Source of the DNA: CAZGIF01 sp964526045
GTDB lineage: Bacteria > Patescibacteriota > Gracilibacteria > Absconditabacterales > Absconditicoccaceae
Assembly: GCA_964526045.1 (NCBI GenBank)
Contig: CAZGIF010000004.1
Location: 1 to 64,000, forward strand
Reading direction: 5' to 3'
Length of the DNA stretch: 64,000 nt
The notes beneath the pieces are model-generated. The model was given only the letters and a program-made list of their open reading frames with translations, was not told where the DNA came from and searched no databases. Shown here piece by piece: positions 43,473-54,803 of this stretch. The stretch's first letter is position 1, and the number at the start of each line of letters is the position of its first letter. Made by a program: the position numbers and the translations under genes.

Positions 43473-45593
43473 ATGGCAAAAACCCCTCTCAATAAAGTAA
43501 GAAATGTTTGAATTATTGCTCACGTTGATGCATGAAAAACTACAACAACTGAAAGAGTATTATTCTATACATGAAAAAAACATAAAATCTGAGAAGTACA
43601 TGACGGTGCTGCAGAAATGGATCGAATGGAACAAGAACAAGAAAGATGAATTACAATCACATCTGCTGCTACAACATGTTTTTGGAAAGACTGTGTTATC
43701 AATATTATTGATACGCCAGGTCACGTGGACTTTACAGTTGAAGTAGAAAGATCAATGAGAGTACTTGATGGTGCAGTCACTGTTTTTTCTAGTTCTGATT
43801 GAGTACAACCACAAACAGAAACTGTATGGAGACAATGAGACAAATACAAAGTTCCTAGATTGTGTTTTGTAAACAAAATTGACAAAATTGGAGCTGACTT
43901 TGCAATGTGTATCGAATCTATCAAGACGAGATTATCTAATAAAGCAATTGCAATTCAATTCCCAAATGGTGAAGCAAGTGAATTCAAATGAGTTGTTAAC
44001 CTAGTTAATATGAAATACTACACTTTTGAATGAGCAAATGGAGAATTGCAAGTTGAACATGAAATTCCTGCAGAGCTTGTAGACAAAGCAAAAGAAATGA
44101 GAGAAGAATTAGTTGATGCTGCAACAGCATTTGACGACGATCTTGCAGAAAAATTCCTATGAGGAGAAGAAATCTCTATTGAAGAACTACAAAAAGCAAT
44201 CAGAATTTGAGTTTGTCAAAATGAAATGTATCCAGTAATGGTTGGATCTGCACTCAAAAATGCTTGAGTACAAATGATGCTTGACGCTGTGACTGATTAT
44301 CTTCCATCACCATTGGATATTGGAGACACAATTGGGCTTGATCCTGAAGACATGACGACAAAAATAGCAAGAAAACCATCTGACACAGAACACGTTTCTG
44401 CTTTGGCGTTCAAGATAATGACAGACCCATTTGTATGAACACTTACTTTTGTAAGAATATACTCTGGAACTATCAAAACATGAGACATGCTCTACAACCC
44501 CATCACGGATCAAAAAGAAAGAGTAGGTAGACTTTTGATGATGCACTCAAACAAAAAAGAAGAAATTTCAGAAATTTCAGCTGGACACATCTGTGCGTTT
44601 TTGTGACTCAAAGATACAAAAACTTGAAATACACTTTGTGATATGAAACATCCAATTATCTTAGAAAAAATCGAAGCACCAGAACCAGTTATTTCTTTGG
44701 CTGTAGAACCAGCTTCAAAAAAAGATCAAGAAAAAATGTCAATTTGACTATGAAAACTTGCATCTGAAGATCCTTCATTGAGATTCTTTACTGATGAAGA
44801 ATCAAATCAAACAATTATTGCTTGAATGGGAGAACTTCACCTAGAAATTATTGTAGATAGACTAAAAAGAGAACATAAAGTAGAAGTAAAAACAGGAAAA
44901 CCACAAGTTGCATATAGAGAAACAATTACAACAAGTGCATTAGGAGAATGAACATTTAAGAGACAAACATGAGGTAGATGACAATTTGGTCACGTACTTC
45001 TCAAACTTGAATCTACTGTATGAGAAAAGAACGAAAAAGGAGAACAAATTAATTACGAATTTAAAGATGAAGTTACTGGAGGTAAAATTCCTAGAGAATT
45101 TATCCCTGCTATCGACAAAGGAGCAAAAGAAACTCTTGGACAAGGTATTTTAGCTTGATACCCAATTATCAATATCCGTGTTGCTCCATATGATGGTTCA
45201 TACCATGATGTTGATTCGTCTGAAATTGCCTTCAAAATCGCTACGTTTAGAGCTGTAAAAGATGCTTTTTACAAAGCTAATCCAGTTATATTAGAACCAA
45301 TTATGGATGTTGAAGTTGTAACACCTGAAGACTATGTTTGAGATGTTATGGGAGATCTTTCATCTAGAAGAGGAATGATCCAATGACAAGAACAAAGAGG
45401 AAATGCAATTATTATTAGTGCAAAAGTACCTCTTTCAGAAATGTTCTGATACTCAACTTCATTGAGATCTGCAACACAAGGAAGAGCTAGCTATGTGATG
45501 CAATTCTCTACATATGAAAAAGTTCCACAAAGTGTTTCTGATGCTATTATTGCAGAAAGAGCTGGAAAAGTAAAATCTATGGACGACGAATAA
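43473..45593 (+). CDS. fusA: Elongation factor G
   Basis: Ribosomal translocase GTPase. 706 residues, canonical length. G1 is IIAHVDAGKTTTTERVLFYTG near residues 13-33, G2/G3 are ERGITITSAAT and NIIDTPGHVDFTVEVERS, G4 is FVNKIDKIGADF; domain II follows with ALAFKIMTDPFVGTLTFVRIYSG, and domains III-V include GMGELHLEIIVDRLKRE and LSSRRGMIQGQEQRG. Nearly all glycines in the GTP-binding loops are UGA or GGx. A hairpin terminator follows. Confidence 0.97.
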
Positions 45594-45633
45594 GACGCTT
45601 TGTCTTACTTTGTTTGACAAAATTTACAATACA

Positions 45634-45669
45634 AAAACAATCTGACACACATGTCAGGTTGTTTTTTTT
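45634..45669 (+). terminator. Rho-independent terminator after fusA
   Basis: An AACAATCTGACA/TGTCAGGTTGTT stem-loop (with G-T pairs) followed by eight Ts. Confidence 0.85.
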
Positions 45670-45735
45670 GTTATCAATTGAAAAAATAATATATATACCT
45701 ACAAAGAATATATCATTTATACTCAGTACATACTC

Positions 45736-47247
45736 ATGAAAAAAATAATTTTTGTAGCTTCAATGTGTCTTTTGTTGTTACATACAAGCGTCTTTGCAAA
45801 AAATGTAACACTCAAAGAGTTTTTTGTAGCATATTATACACATATTGCAGAATGAATCCCATCGAGTTATCAATATATCAATCTAGAGTATACAAACGTT
45901 CCAGAACAGTCAGATCTTTATGTTGCTTTACAAAAAGCAGTATATCTTAATCTGTTGCCTAACAAAGCAATTCGTTTGCCATTAGATAAGCCAATAACAG
46001 AATCAATTGTAGAAAACTATGTCAGAAAGGATCTAAGAAGAACATTTGAAACAAAACAGTGACAAATAAGTACGGCAAGGCTTACAGACGTCATTTCTCA
46101 ACTTCCACACTATTTTGATGTACAAACAAAATGACAAGCAACAGCAGAGACCAAGCAAATAACACTACAAGAAAATTTTTCAGTACTCAATGATATTTTC
46201 ACATCTCTCACGCAAGAGCATGTTTATAACAAAACAATTGAAGAGAAAGAATTACTGTACGGTGCAATTCACTGAATGATAGAAAAAATAAATGATCCAT
46301 ATACAATCTATTATGAACCAGAACAAGATTATCTACAAACTGCAATAGCATGAGAATTCGAAGGGATTTGAGCATATTTGGACGTAGATAAAGAATGATA
46401 CATAATCATTTTGAGTACAGTACCAGGTTCTCCAGCTGAAGCAGCATGACTCCAAAAGTCAGATATACTCTTATCAGTAGACTGAGTGAATATTCAACCA
46501 TTTGATGGAATAGAAAGTATTATCAAAAAAATCACCTGACCCGCTTGAACGTCAGTCGACATAACAATACAAAGACAAAGTCAGAATTGAACAGACACAC
46601 AAATCTCTATGAGTATCACAAGAAAAAAAGTTATTTTGGACCATATGAAAGCAACTGCTCTAGAAAATAACACAAGGTATATTGATATTAATTTGTTTAG
46701 TTCTCATGTTGCAGAACAATTTGATGATCTTGCCATCCAACTAAACAAAGATAACATACAAACACTTATTCTTGATGTTAGGGATAATCCATGAGGATTT
46801 TTGGATGTTGCTGATAGTATATTGTACCACTTTGTTCCTCAAGATAAACCTACTATTCATGTAAAATGAGCAAATCCATACGATCTTAATTCTCGTTGAA
46901 CTGCATCTAATGCATTTTTGGGTGACAAAAGAATAATTATCCTCGCAAATGAATGATCTGCTTCTGCATCCGAAATTATAGCTTGAACAATCAAGGATTA
47001 CTATCCGCAAACAACTATTATATGAACACAATCGTTTGGGAAATGAACTATGCAAAAAGTAGTAGAATATAGCGACTGATCTATGTTCAAATTTACTATT
47101 GCTCAATGGTGTACAGGAAAGTCTCGTATATGTATCAATGGAATTGGACTTAGTCCAGACATCCAAATCCAAGATAATAATGACACAGTAGAGGATGAAG
47201 TATTGCAAAAAGCATTAGACTTGATAGAAAACCCAATCAACATATAA
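45736..47247 (+). CDS. ctpA: S41 C-terminal processing peptidase
   Basis: Periplasmic or surface protease that trims C-termini. 503 residues with a cleavable signal peptide (1-21, ending SVFA before KN), an N-terminal helical region, a PDZ domain near residues 210-290 (FEGIGAYLDVDKEGYIII, PGSPAEAAGLQKSDILLSVDG), and the catalytic core DVRDNPGGFLDVADSIL near 350-366 and NEGSASASEIIAG near 405-417 with the nucleophile Ser; the Lys lies in GTQSFGKGTMQ near 430-440. All key residues are present. A TATACT box lies 12 bases before the ATG. Confidence 0.92.
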
Positions 47248-47335
47248 TAATAAAAAATCTTGTCTTCTAGCAAAAAAAGTATATAAGTACTCATAAGCAC
47301 TAACAAATTTTTATTTTATCTCATACTGTCTCTTT

Positions 47336-48484
47336 ATGAAATTTATAATACAAACCGATACCTTCGCTCAGATGTTAGATATTAGCACAAGATACATTTC
47401 AAAGAATGCAACATTAGCAATTTTACAAAATGTTTATCTGCAAATACAAGGAACGACGCTAACTTTGAGGTGAACAGATATGGAAAAATATGTAGAATGT
47501 AATGTAGATGTACAAGATACAAAAGATTGAACACTGACTGTTGATGCTAAAATGCTTTTTGACCTCATCAAATCTATTGATGCAAGTACAGTCAAAATTC
47601 ATGCTGATGCAGATAAAGATATCCTAACAATTACGACAGAAAAAGACAATTTTTCTATCAAATGAATTTCTTCTAGTGAATATGTTGCATTACCAGAAAT
47701 GCAAGCTTCAGAAACAATTACGATCCCAGCAAAAGATTTCGCAACATGAATGAGCAAAGTTGAATATGCAGTAATAGAAAAGATATTTTCTCCTGTATTT
47801 ACGTGAGTGTTTGTTCGTACAAAACAAGAAGAGGATTGAAATAAACTTGTATTTGTTTGAACAGATTCTTTTATTCTAAACGAATACAAAATTCCTTTTG
47901 CTGGTACAAGCACAAAAGATATTTGAATTATCATACCAAAACAAGCAAGTAGTGACTTTCATCATCTAGCAAAACTAGCTGTTGGACAAGATAAAGACGC
48001 AACTATAACAATGGAGATATCTTCAAACCTTGTTGCATGTTCTTATACTATTAATGATATCAAAGTATTTTCAACTTCAATACTAATACAGGGAAATTTT
48101 CCTGACTATGAAAATGAAAAAATCATGCCAAAAAAATATAACACCAAAATCTTGCTTCAATCGAGTATGCTAGACAAAGAAATTAAAAAAATCAGTATCC
48201 TTACAAGAGATATGAAAAATTTTGTAGCGCTCAAATCAGAATGAGATATTTTACATGTAAGTTCTTGAGAAACAGAAAAATGAGACGGTGATGTAACTCT
48301 CCCTATGCAAAAAGAATGAGAAGACTTTGAAGTGTATATCAATGGAAAATATCTGTCAGATTATATTAGAGCAATGACTTGAAGTGAAATAGAAATACGT
48401 ATCATAGACAAAGTGGCTCCACTTGTTATTCTTGATCATGAAGATACTCACCATACATGCATTCTCAGACCAGTTCAGTTATAA
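47336..48484 (+). CDS. dnaN: DNA polymerase III sliding clamp
   Basis: Beta clamp, three repeated domains. 382 residues, slightly longer than the usual 365-375. MKFIIQTDTFAQMLDISTRYI at the N-terminus, LRGTDMEKYVECNVDV near 46, LVFVGTDSFILNEYKI near 166-181, LIQGNFPDYENEKIMP near 250-265, and a C-terminal LRPVQL where most clamps have MPMRL. The weak identity but correct domain pattern suggests a fast-evolving lineage. A CATACT box lies 8 bases before the ATG. Confidence 0.85.
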
Positions 48485-48501
48485 TTTACTTTGCAGCTCA
48501 C

Positions 48502-49128
48502 ATGCAACAATTTTTCAAAAAGAAATGATTTACATTAGTAGAAACAGTCCTTGTTATATTGATTATTGGGATAATGTTTACTGTAATGTCCCGTTTTTTT
48601 TCTCCTGCAAGTAAAGTCAAAATTTATAGTGAAATATGTGTAAACACAGTATTTTGAAAAGTAAAAAACTTTGTCAACAATGCTGTTACTGGTAAAAGTG
48701 TCTATGTAGCAAGTGCCTGATGACGTATTACTCCAGATGCGTACCATATTATAATTCATACATGAACAAATAGTATTGATCTTTGATATAGCACATGATC
48801 TGCTGCCGTTAGTATTTTTGATACATTATTTTTGTCTGGTGATGAGTCAGTTGACAATTGTCAAAGCTCAAAACATCAAGTCTTAGTAAGTTGAAATATT
48901 AATCATATGGTACTGAATAGAAATCTGCAAGCAACTGCAGGGCAAAGATGATTTTATTTTTCGTGACAAAATTGAGTATTTACAGGAGATGTCTCGTTTA
49001 TATTAGATCAGTGAAACCTTGTACAAGAAGTATACAAAATAACTATTGATACAAGAACACAAAGCGTCATCCGCAATAAGTGTATATTCTTACCTAGAGA
49101 AGGGGAATGTAAAGAATGGTCAGATTAA
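48502..49128 (+). CDS. Type IV prepilin-like protein
   Basis: 208 residues. Class III signal: MQQFFKKKGFTLVETVLVIL, with cleavage expected after Gly9, which is encoded by UGA; Glu at +5 is present. The hydrophobic N-terminal helix (about 10-30) is followed by a globular domain with Cys residues that could pair (near residues 135 and 190-203). It is a pseudopilin or minor pilin. No other pilus gene is in this window. Located 18 bases after dnaN. Confidence 0.85.
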
Positions 49129-49216
49129 GTAATTTATGGACGGAGCTGAAAATTTGACTAATTTGTATTTTTCAGTAATATTTTGCCATATTATCATTTT
49201 ATATTATTATCATAAT

Positions 49217-50131
49217 ATGGAAAGGGGAAATAATTACAATATACTTAATGATAAAAATAATAATAATTTACCTTCTGAAGAAATTTATTGATCATTACAG
49301 TGATTGAAAGATTTGAAAAATGAATTATGAATGAATATCGAGACTGAATTAATGAACAAAATTATACATATTAAAGATATAACAAAAGATAAAAATTGAA
49401 TGCCTATAATTGTTCGACATTGATCCCTTTCATGTTATGATAACTTTTATTGAATTAGTCACTTTTGAACACTAAAGGCTGCTAAAGATAGAATTAAAGA
49501 TAAAGAAGAAGTGGCTATACTTGATATTGAAAACCAGATATTGCCTCAAATATATGCTTGTGCATTAACAATAAAAAAACCAATTATTCTTAATCATGAT
49601 ATAGGAGATGAATATTCTAGTGATGGTCTTATAGAAAACATATTGAAAACTCAAAATCTAAATCTAAATAGAGAAGATAGAGCATTATTAATGTGATATT
49701 ATTGTAAATTTAGTATCGGAAGAAACAATGCGCTACTCAATAAATTTAAAGATGATATTAATTATAGAAGCAGAGTAATAAAATGGAAAAAACTTAAAAC
49801 AGAAAGTGAAATATCTAATTATGTTCAAAATTCAAAAAAAGAAATAAATGACCTTAAAGAAACGTTTGATAAAAATAATAAAATATTTTACCAAACAAAA
49901 AAGGTTGAAATATTAGAAGAACTTAAAAATACTTTTAAAATAACAAATTTTTCCAGTAATAATAAATTTCTAATTAAGTATTTACTAGAAAAAGATATAC
50001 ATGATTGCGTAATTTATAAAAATGAAGTTGAAGATAAATGATCTCAATCTATAATTATATTCTCTTCAAAATCCATAGTACCACTTGTTAGGAAAAATAT
50101 TAATAACAATAGTATAACAAATCTTATATAA
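49217..50131 (+). CDS. ADP-ribosyltransferase-like protein (putative)
   Basis: 304 residues. PIIVRHGSLSCYDNFYGISH and FGTLKAAKDRIKDKE near residues 64-95 resemble the H-G-T / FG-x-x-x-x-A-x-x-R opening of phage-type ART-like domains, and the C-terminal YKNEVEDKGSQSIIIFSS near 272-289 carries an E-x-E motif next to the conserved EDKGS-type strand. The middle is a variable helical insert. The gene is AT-rich compared with its neighbours, has no signal peptide, and has no recognisable antitoxin beside it. It could be a toxin, a phage-derived effector or a modification enzyme. The call rests on motifs seen by eye. Confidence 0.5.
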
Positions 50132-50154
50132 TTATTGATAACTAAACATTTCTC

Positions 50155-50891
50155 TTACAATTTATCACCAAAAACTTGTACCCAGTATCATTCATAATAA
50201 CCAAAACCTACATCAACGGCTTTTGTTGATAAAAGGTTTTTTTGTGTCATTCACTTTCCATCCATTGTTGCACAACTTCTTGTATGTTTTCTTGACCAAA
50301 TGCTATATTTTCTGATGCGTATCTTGGTAGATATTAGGCATTTTTTACTCTATCTGCAAAATCTAATCCTTCTTTGTTCGTGTGACTAAAAAAGTCTTTT
50401 TGGTGCATATCTTCAGCATGTGCTTGAGCTACTTTATTTAATACAGAATGTAGCTGTAATTGTTGAGCATTGTATGTGGCTCTTTCTTTGTTAACTGCAG
50501 CTAACATATCTTGCTGAAATGTAGTAGCTTGGACAACCTCACTGTTTATACTTTCTTCACCGACTATTTCTTCAACACTTGTTTCTTCTACCAAAGAAGT
50601 AATATACGATACCGTACGATCTTGTATCAATACGAGTATTGCAATGACTTTTTCTTTTTGTTCTTTTGAAAGATACTTTTGTTTTATCTTTTCAACTCTA
50701 TTATAAAAAGATTCTAAATAACCGATTTTTTCTTCATCTGTAGCATCTGGATCTTTTTGCGCAATATTATTGATGATTTTATCTATCTTTTGAAGGAGAT
50801 TTGATGCGTGTACTTGGGGAGCAAAAAGAAAAATACTACTGACTGCTAGCACGATAAGAGAAAAAAGTCTTTTTTGTATTGCATTCATCAA
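50155..50891 (-). pseudogene. CAP-domain protein, broken by stop and frameshift
   Basis: The intact 185-residue part has a signal peptide (MNAIQKRLFSLIVLAVSSI to VHA before SN), a helical linker and the CAP segment FQQDMLAAVNKERATYNAQQ then HAEDMHQKDFFSHTNKEGLD. It then stops at a TAA (50334-50336). The same frame continues past that stop with YLPRYASENIAFGQENIQEV and QWMESEGH, and a second break at an A7 tract shifts to the frame reading KAVDVGFGYYEGYWVQVFGD. The first break is exactly what a UGA(Gly) to UAA change would give, restoring NAGYLPRYASENIAF. It is either a decayed gene or a sequence error at two places. Confidence 0.65.
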
Positions 50892-50999
50892 GAAGTTTGT
50901 TATTTTAATAAAAAGTGATATAATATATGATAAACAAGAAAAATGTGAGATAAACTATGTATCATAGTTTTGGATACAGTATACAAAAATAGAAAAATA

Positions 51000-51068
51000 A
51001 TGCAAGAATACCTCGTGTATCACGAACTTTTATTTTGATTACATAGTATGCTATGGTCGATGAAATAA
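51000..51068 (+). CDS. 22-codon leader or frame-shifted N-terminus
   Basis: A short ORF, MQEYLVYHELLFGLHSMLWS plus two codons, overlaps the ATG (51053) of the following ATPase gene by 16 bases. It is hydrophobic and looks like a natural N-terminus for the ATPase if a one-base frame change joined the two. It may otherwise be a coupling leader peptide. A TATACA word is 18 bases upstream. Confidence 0.3.
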
Positions 51069-53410
51069 GAAATACTTTGTCTCAATCAGACTACATAGTC
51101 TACAGTATCCTCCCACTTAGCACACAAAAATACACCTTATGACAACGATATAATGTCTTAAGAGGACTTTGAAATTTTGAATGAAGTATTCATACACATA
51201 TCCTTTGAGACAAAACAAATTTTTGTATGTACGTATCTATTCCAACGCATTTGCATACAATATTTGAAACGATTATGTTCAATGTTCTCCCAACAGTTGA
51301 ACGACATATTGTAGATCAAAACATACAACGCTTGTCAGATATCTTTTTTTCATTTGAAGATAGTGCACGTATCAAACCATATAGTTTTTATGAAGCAAAC
51401 CATATAGATCCTTTTGCAGATTTATTATGAGTTTATTATCACCTACAGCCTTGAGAAACGCTCCAGTTTAATATATCGTTTCATGTGTGAGAAAAAAAAT
51501 CTTTTTGGACATGAGTGCAAAAGTTTTTGTGAACATACAAATCAGACCATATTGGAGCAGAGGAGACAGCATATAGTTTTTGGGGTGGTTACACGTATAT
51601 AAGCCCTGACAAAAAAAGACAAAAAGATCTACAACAAATGATAGAAACCTTGCTATACAGTTATGCAAAAGTAACGTTACACACAAGGCAATTTTTTCAC
51701 ACAATAAATCGTGAGCAACTAACAGGGTTGTTTCACATACCAACAAAAGAAATACAAAATTTGCAAGCACATACGTATAGAACACTTCCTTATCCACAAA
51801 ATTTCGCACAACCACAAACAGAGACTACAATGTCGCTTTGAACCGTTCGCTATAGATCTGATGTAGTAACTTGTACTCTTCGTTATCAAGATTTGCAACA
51901 ACACGCATATATCATAGGTAAAACCTGAACTTGAAAGTCAAACCTAATGACACATATGATTAAGCAAGCAATCCAAAGTAACAAATGAGTCTGTGTTTTG
52001 GATCCACACGGAGATTTATATGAAACGTGCTTACATTTGATACCGGACAATCGTATCAATGACGTTATTTTGATTGATATCGCAGATCAAGAGTTTCCAG
52101 TTGCATACAATTTGCTCTCTCGAAACACTGAAGACGAAAAAAACCAACTTGTTTCTGGTGTCATAACAGCCTTCAAAAAACTTTTTGCACATTCGCGATG
52201 ACCTAGACTAGAATATATATTGAGAAACTGACTATTAACGGTTTTGTATTATCCAAATGCGACGCTAGAAGACTTGCTTTCGTTGCTTACTAACAAAAAA
52301 GACAGAGAACGTATCTTACAACATCTAACCGACTCATTATTACAAAAATTTTGGACTGACGAATTCGACAAACGGTGAGATAGACAACGTCAAGAAGTGG
52401 TAAGTCCGATTACGAACAAAATTTGACAGTTATTGAGTTCTCGTGTTGTTAGAAATATTTTTGGACAAAAACAAAGCTCATTTTCATTTTTTGATGCTAT
52501 GCAAAACAATAAAATTGTTTTGATAAATACAGCAAAGTGAATCATTTGAGAAGATAATGCTTACATGATAGGATCATTACTTCTCACAAAATTACAAATT
52601 GATGCACTCAAAAGAGCAGAATCACAAGAAAGACCTCCGATGTATGTTTTTATTGATGAGTTTCAATCTTTTTTGACTGATTCATTTAGAACAATGTTCG
52701 CTGAGTGAAGAAAATACTGAGTAAGTCTTATTGTAGCGCATCAATATCTCGCACAACTTGCACCTGAAACACAACAAGCTGTATTTGGTAATGTATGATC
52801 AGTTATTAGTTTTGGAGTTTGATATCAAGATGCTTTGCTCATACAGCAAGAAATGAAACAAAAAATTTCATATCAAGATCTTGTTTCACTGCCAAATTAT
52901 ACAGCATATGCAAAAATAATGATACAATGACATGTGTCAGATGCATTTTGTTTACAAACTGATCTATGTTCTCACAAAACATCAGAAAATAAAGAAAAAA
53001 TCATACACCAATCACAACAAAGGTATGCAAAACCTGCTCCTACTATTGTACAAAACCCAGTAATTCAACAACCTAAAATTCAGCAACAAGAAATAGACAT
53101 CAAAAAAGAACAAACTACATCACCTGAACCGGAACATCACATTCAAACAAATGAAGCAAGAGAATCAACTCCTCAAGAGATTGTTTTGTGAGATATGTAT
53201 ACGTGAACCATCAAAATAAAATACAATTATGGAATGTTTGTTACATGTGGGGAACGAGAATGACTCTTACACAAAAATGATATCTTGGACACATGACCAC
53301 TATGATGGAAAAGAACATATAGTGAATGAGATACAATCACCGTGATTGCCAAAGATTTTAAAACAATTCAATGAGAACAAAAGGTTGTACGAAGTCAAAA
53401 GTTAGGATAA
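51053..53410 (+). CDS. Conjugation-type (VirB4/TraD-like) ATPase with S1 domain
   Basis: 785 residues. The N-terminal ~280 residues form an alpha/beta region. Then comes an HerA/FtsK-superfamily motor: AYIIGKTGTGKSNLMTHMIK near residues 285-304 (Walker A), GVCVLDPHGDLYE near 313-325, PPMYVFIDEFQSF near 525-537 (Walker B) and LIVAHQYLAQLAPE near 560. This matches the DUF87-type conjugative ATPases widespread in Patescibacteria. After a Gln/Pro/Glu-rich linker, residues ~705-785 form an S1-like RNA-binding domain (GDMYTGTIKIKYNYGMFV, GLLHKNDI, EGDTITVIAK). This fusion is not typical of VirB4/TraD proteins. Confidence 0.78.
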
Positions 53411-53413
53411 AAG

Positions 53414-53444
53414 AAAAACACTGATACTTTATCAGTGTTTTTTT
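53414..53444 (+). terminator. Terminator after the conjugation-type ATPase gene
   Basis: An AACACTGAT/ATCAGTGTT hairpin between A- and T-runs, 4 bases after the stop codon. Confidence 0.85.
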
Positions 53445-53494
53445 AAAGTTTATTTCTTACTCTTTTCTTACTCTTTTTTTTATTCTTTTCATAT

Positions 53495-53883
53495 ATGTAT
53501 CATTTATTTTTTATGCTCTTTTTCTCATTTTTTTGGCAACAGCTGACATTGCTGTTTCAATAGGATATGTCAAAATGAAAAAAGCATACACAGCACAACA
53601 CAATGCAACCATAGACAACGGAAGAATATCTGACTTTACAGCAGAAAAAAGAATAATTTCGTTTATCAATTCCATACAATACAATAAAGAAAATAAATAT
53701 TACAACATAAATTACACTTTCGTCAATAAAAAGCAAGCCAAAAATATCTACAATTACACACCAAATATTATTATCAAAAGAGTGATGTTTGTACTGGCAT
53801 TGCATAAATACCTTTCAGATCTTCAAGTATTTTGTCTAAAGATGCAAATTTTCGAGTATCGATCAAAAGAGTCTTTGCTGTAA
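53495..53883 (+). CDS. Possible small exported protein, frame break in T-run
   Basis: From 53533 an open frame of about 115 codons reads LATADIAVSIGYVKMKKAYT and later TFVNKKQAKNIYNYTPNIII; it is Lys-, Asn- and Tyr-rich with codon use like neighbouring genes. Upstream, ATG 53495 reads MYHLFFMLFFSFF, a typical signal peptide, in a frame that would match if the T7 tract near 53525 had one extra T. The last 113 bases overlap the antisense end of the exonuclease gene at 53771-54661, which is unusual. The coding status is uncertain. Confidence 0.35.
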
Positions 53884-54661
53884 CATAAGAAAACGAACAA
53901 CTAGTCTGTTCAAGACTAGCAACAGCAATATCTTCGACATTTAGGAGTTTAATAAGACCCTTACTCTCAAACGCACTCTCACGTCAGGCCAATAATTTTT
54001 CTTTGGTTTTTCATGTGATCGCATCAATATGTTGGTAGATATTTTCAATGGTATTGTATGTACGGATAAGTTTGTCTGCTCACTTTTGTCAAATACCAGC
54101 AACTCAAGGAATATTATCACTCGCATCTCCCACCAATGCAAGATAATCTACTATATATTGCGGCTCAAATCAGAATTCTTGCATAAAAGAAGCTACAGTT
54201 GTCATATGTTGTTTCATAGGATCTTTGAACACAAGATCTTGATGCAAAATTTGCTTGAGATCTTTGTCAGAAGAAAAAACAGTCGTATGATAACCTAACT
54301 GCTTAGCATGGTTTGCATATGTATAAATAATATCATCAGCTTCGTACCCAGGAATCACATTGGACGCAATTCACAAATCTTGGATAAGAGCTTGTGTAAT
54401 AGGTATTTGTCTACTAAACTCTTGAGGAGCTTTGGGTCTATTTGCTTTGTATGAAGGAAAGATATCATGTCTTTTTGTTTTTTTGGGTGAATCTCGAGCT
54501 ATAATGATATTGTCAGGCTTTTGAGCGACGAGCCTCAGCATCATTTTGACAAATCAATAGACAACTTGCACTTGCATCCCTTGATCATCTAACATCTCAG
54601 GCAATCAAAAATATGCACGATACAAATACCCAGAACCATCAATCAAAAAGAGTTTTTTCAT
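53771..54661 (-). CDS. Stand-alone 5'-3' exonuclease (PolA N-terminal type)
   Basis: 296 residues. MKKLFLIDGSGYLYRAYFGL at the N-terminus, SYKANRPKAPQEF, VIPGYEADDIIYTYANHA near residues 102-119, TVFSSDKDLKQIL, and LVGDASDNIPGVAGIGQKGA near 176-195 are the signature metal-binding acidic and helix-hairpin-helix motifs of the flap/5' nuclease of DNA polymerase I. The polymerase domain is absent, so RNA-primer removal would be handled by a separate protein. Not a truncation by frameshift: the stop is clean and the size matches stand-alone ExoIX-type nucleases. Confidence 0.88.
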
Positions 54662-54803
54662 ATCCAAACAAAATATAAATACAGATGTTATATGTATTTT
54701 ATTGTTTTTGCAAACACATTTTTTGTTGCTTGTCTTGTATTTTTTGCAAAGGTAAACACAATACATATGCTAAAGTAGCACAAATTTATATTATATATTG
54801 CAC

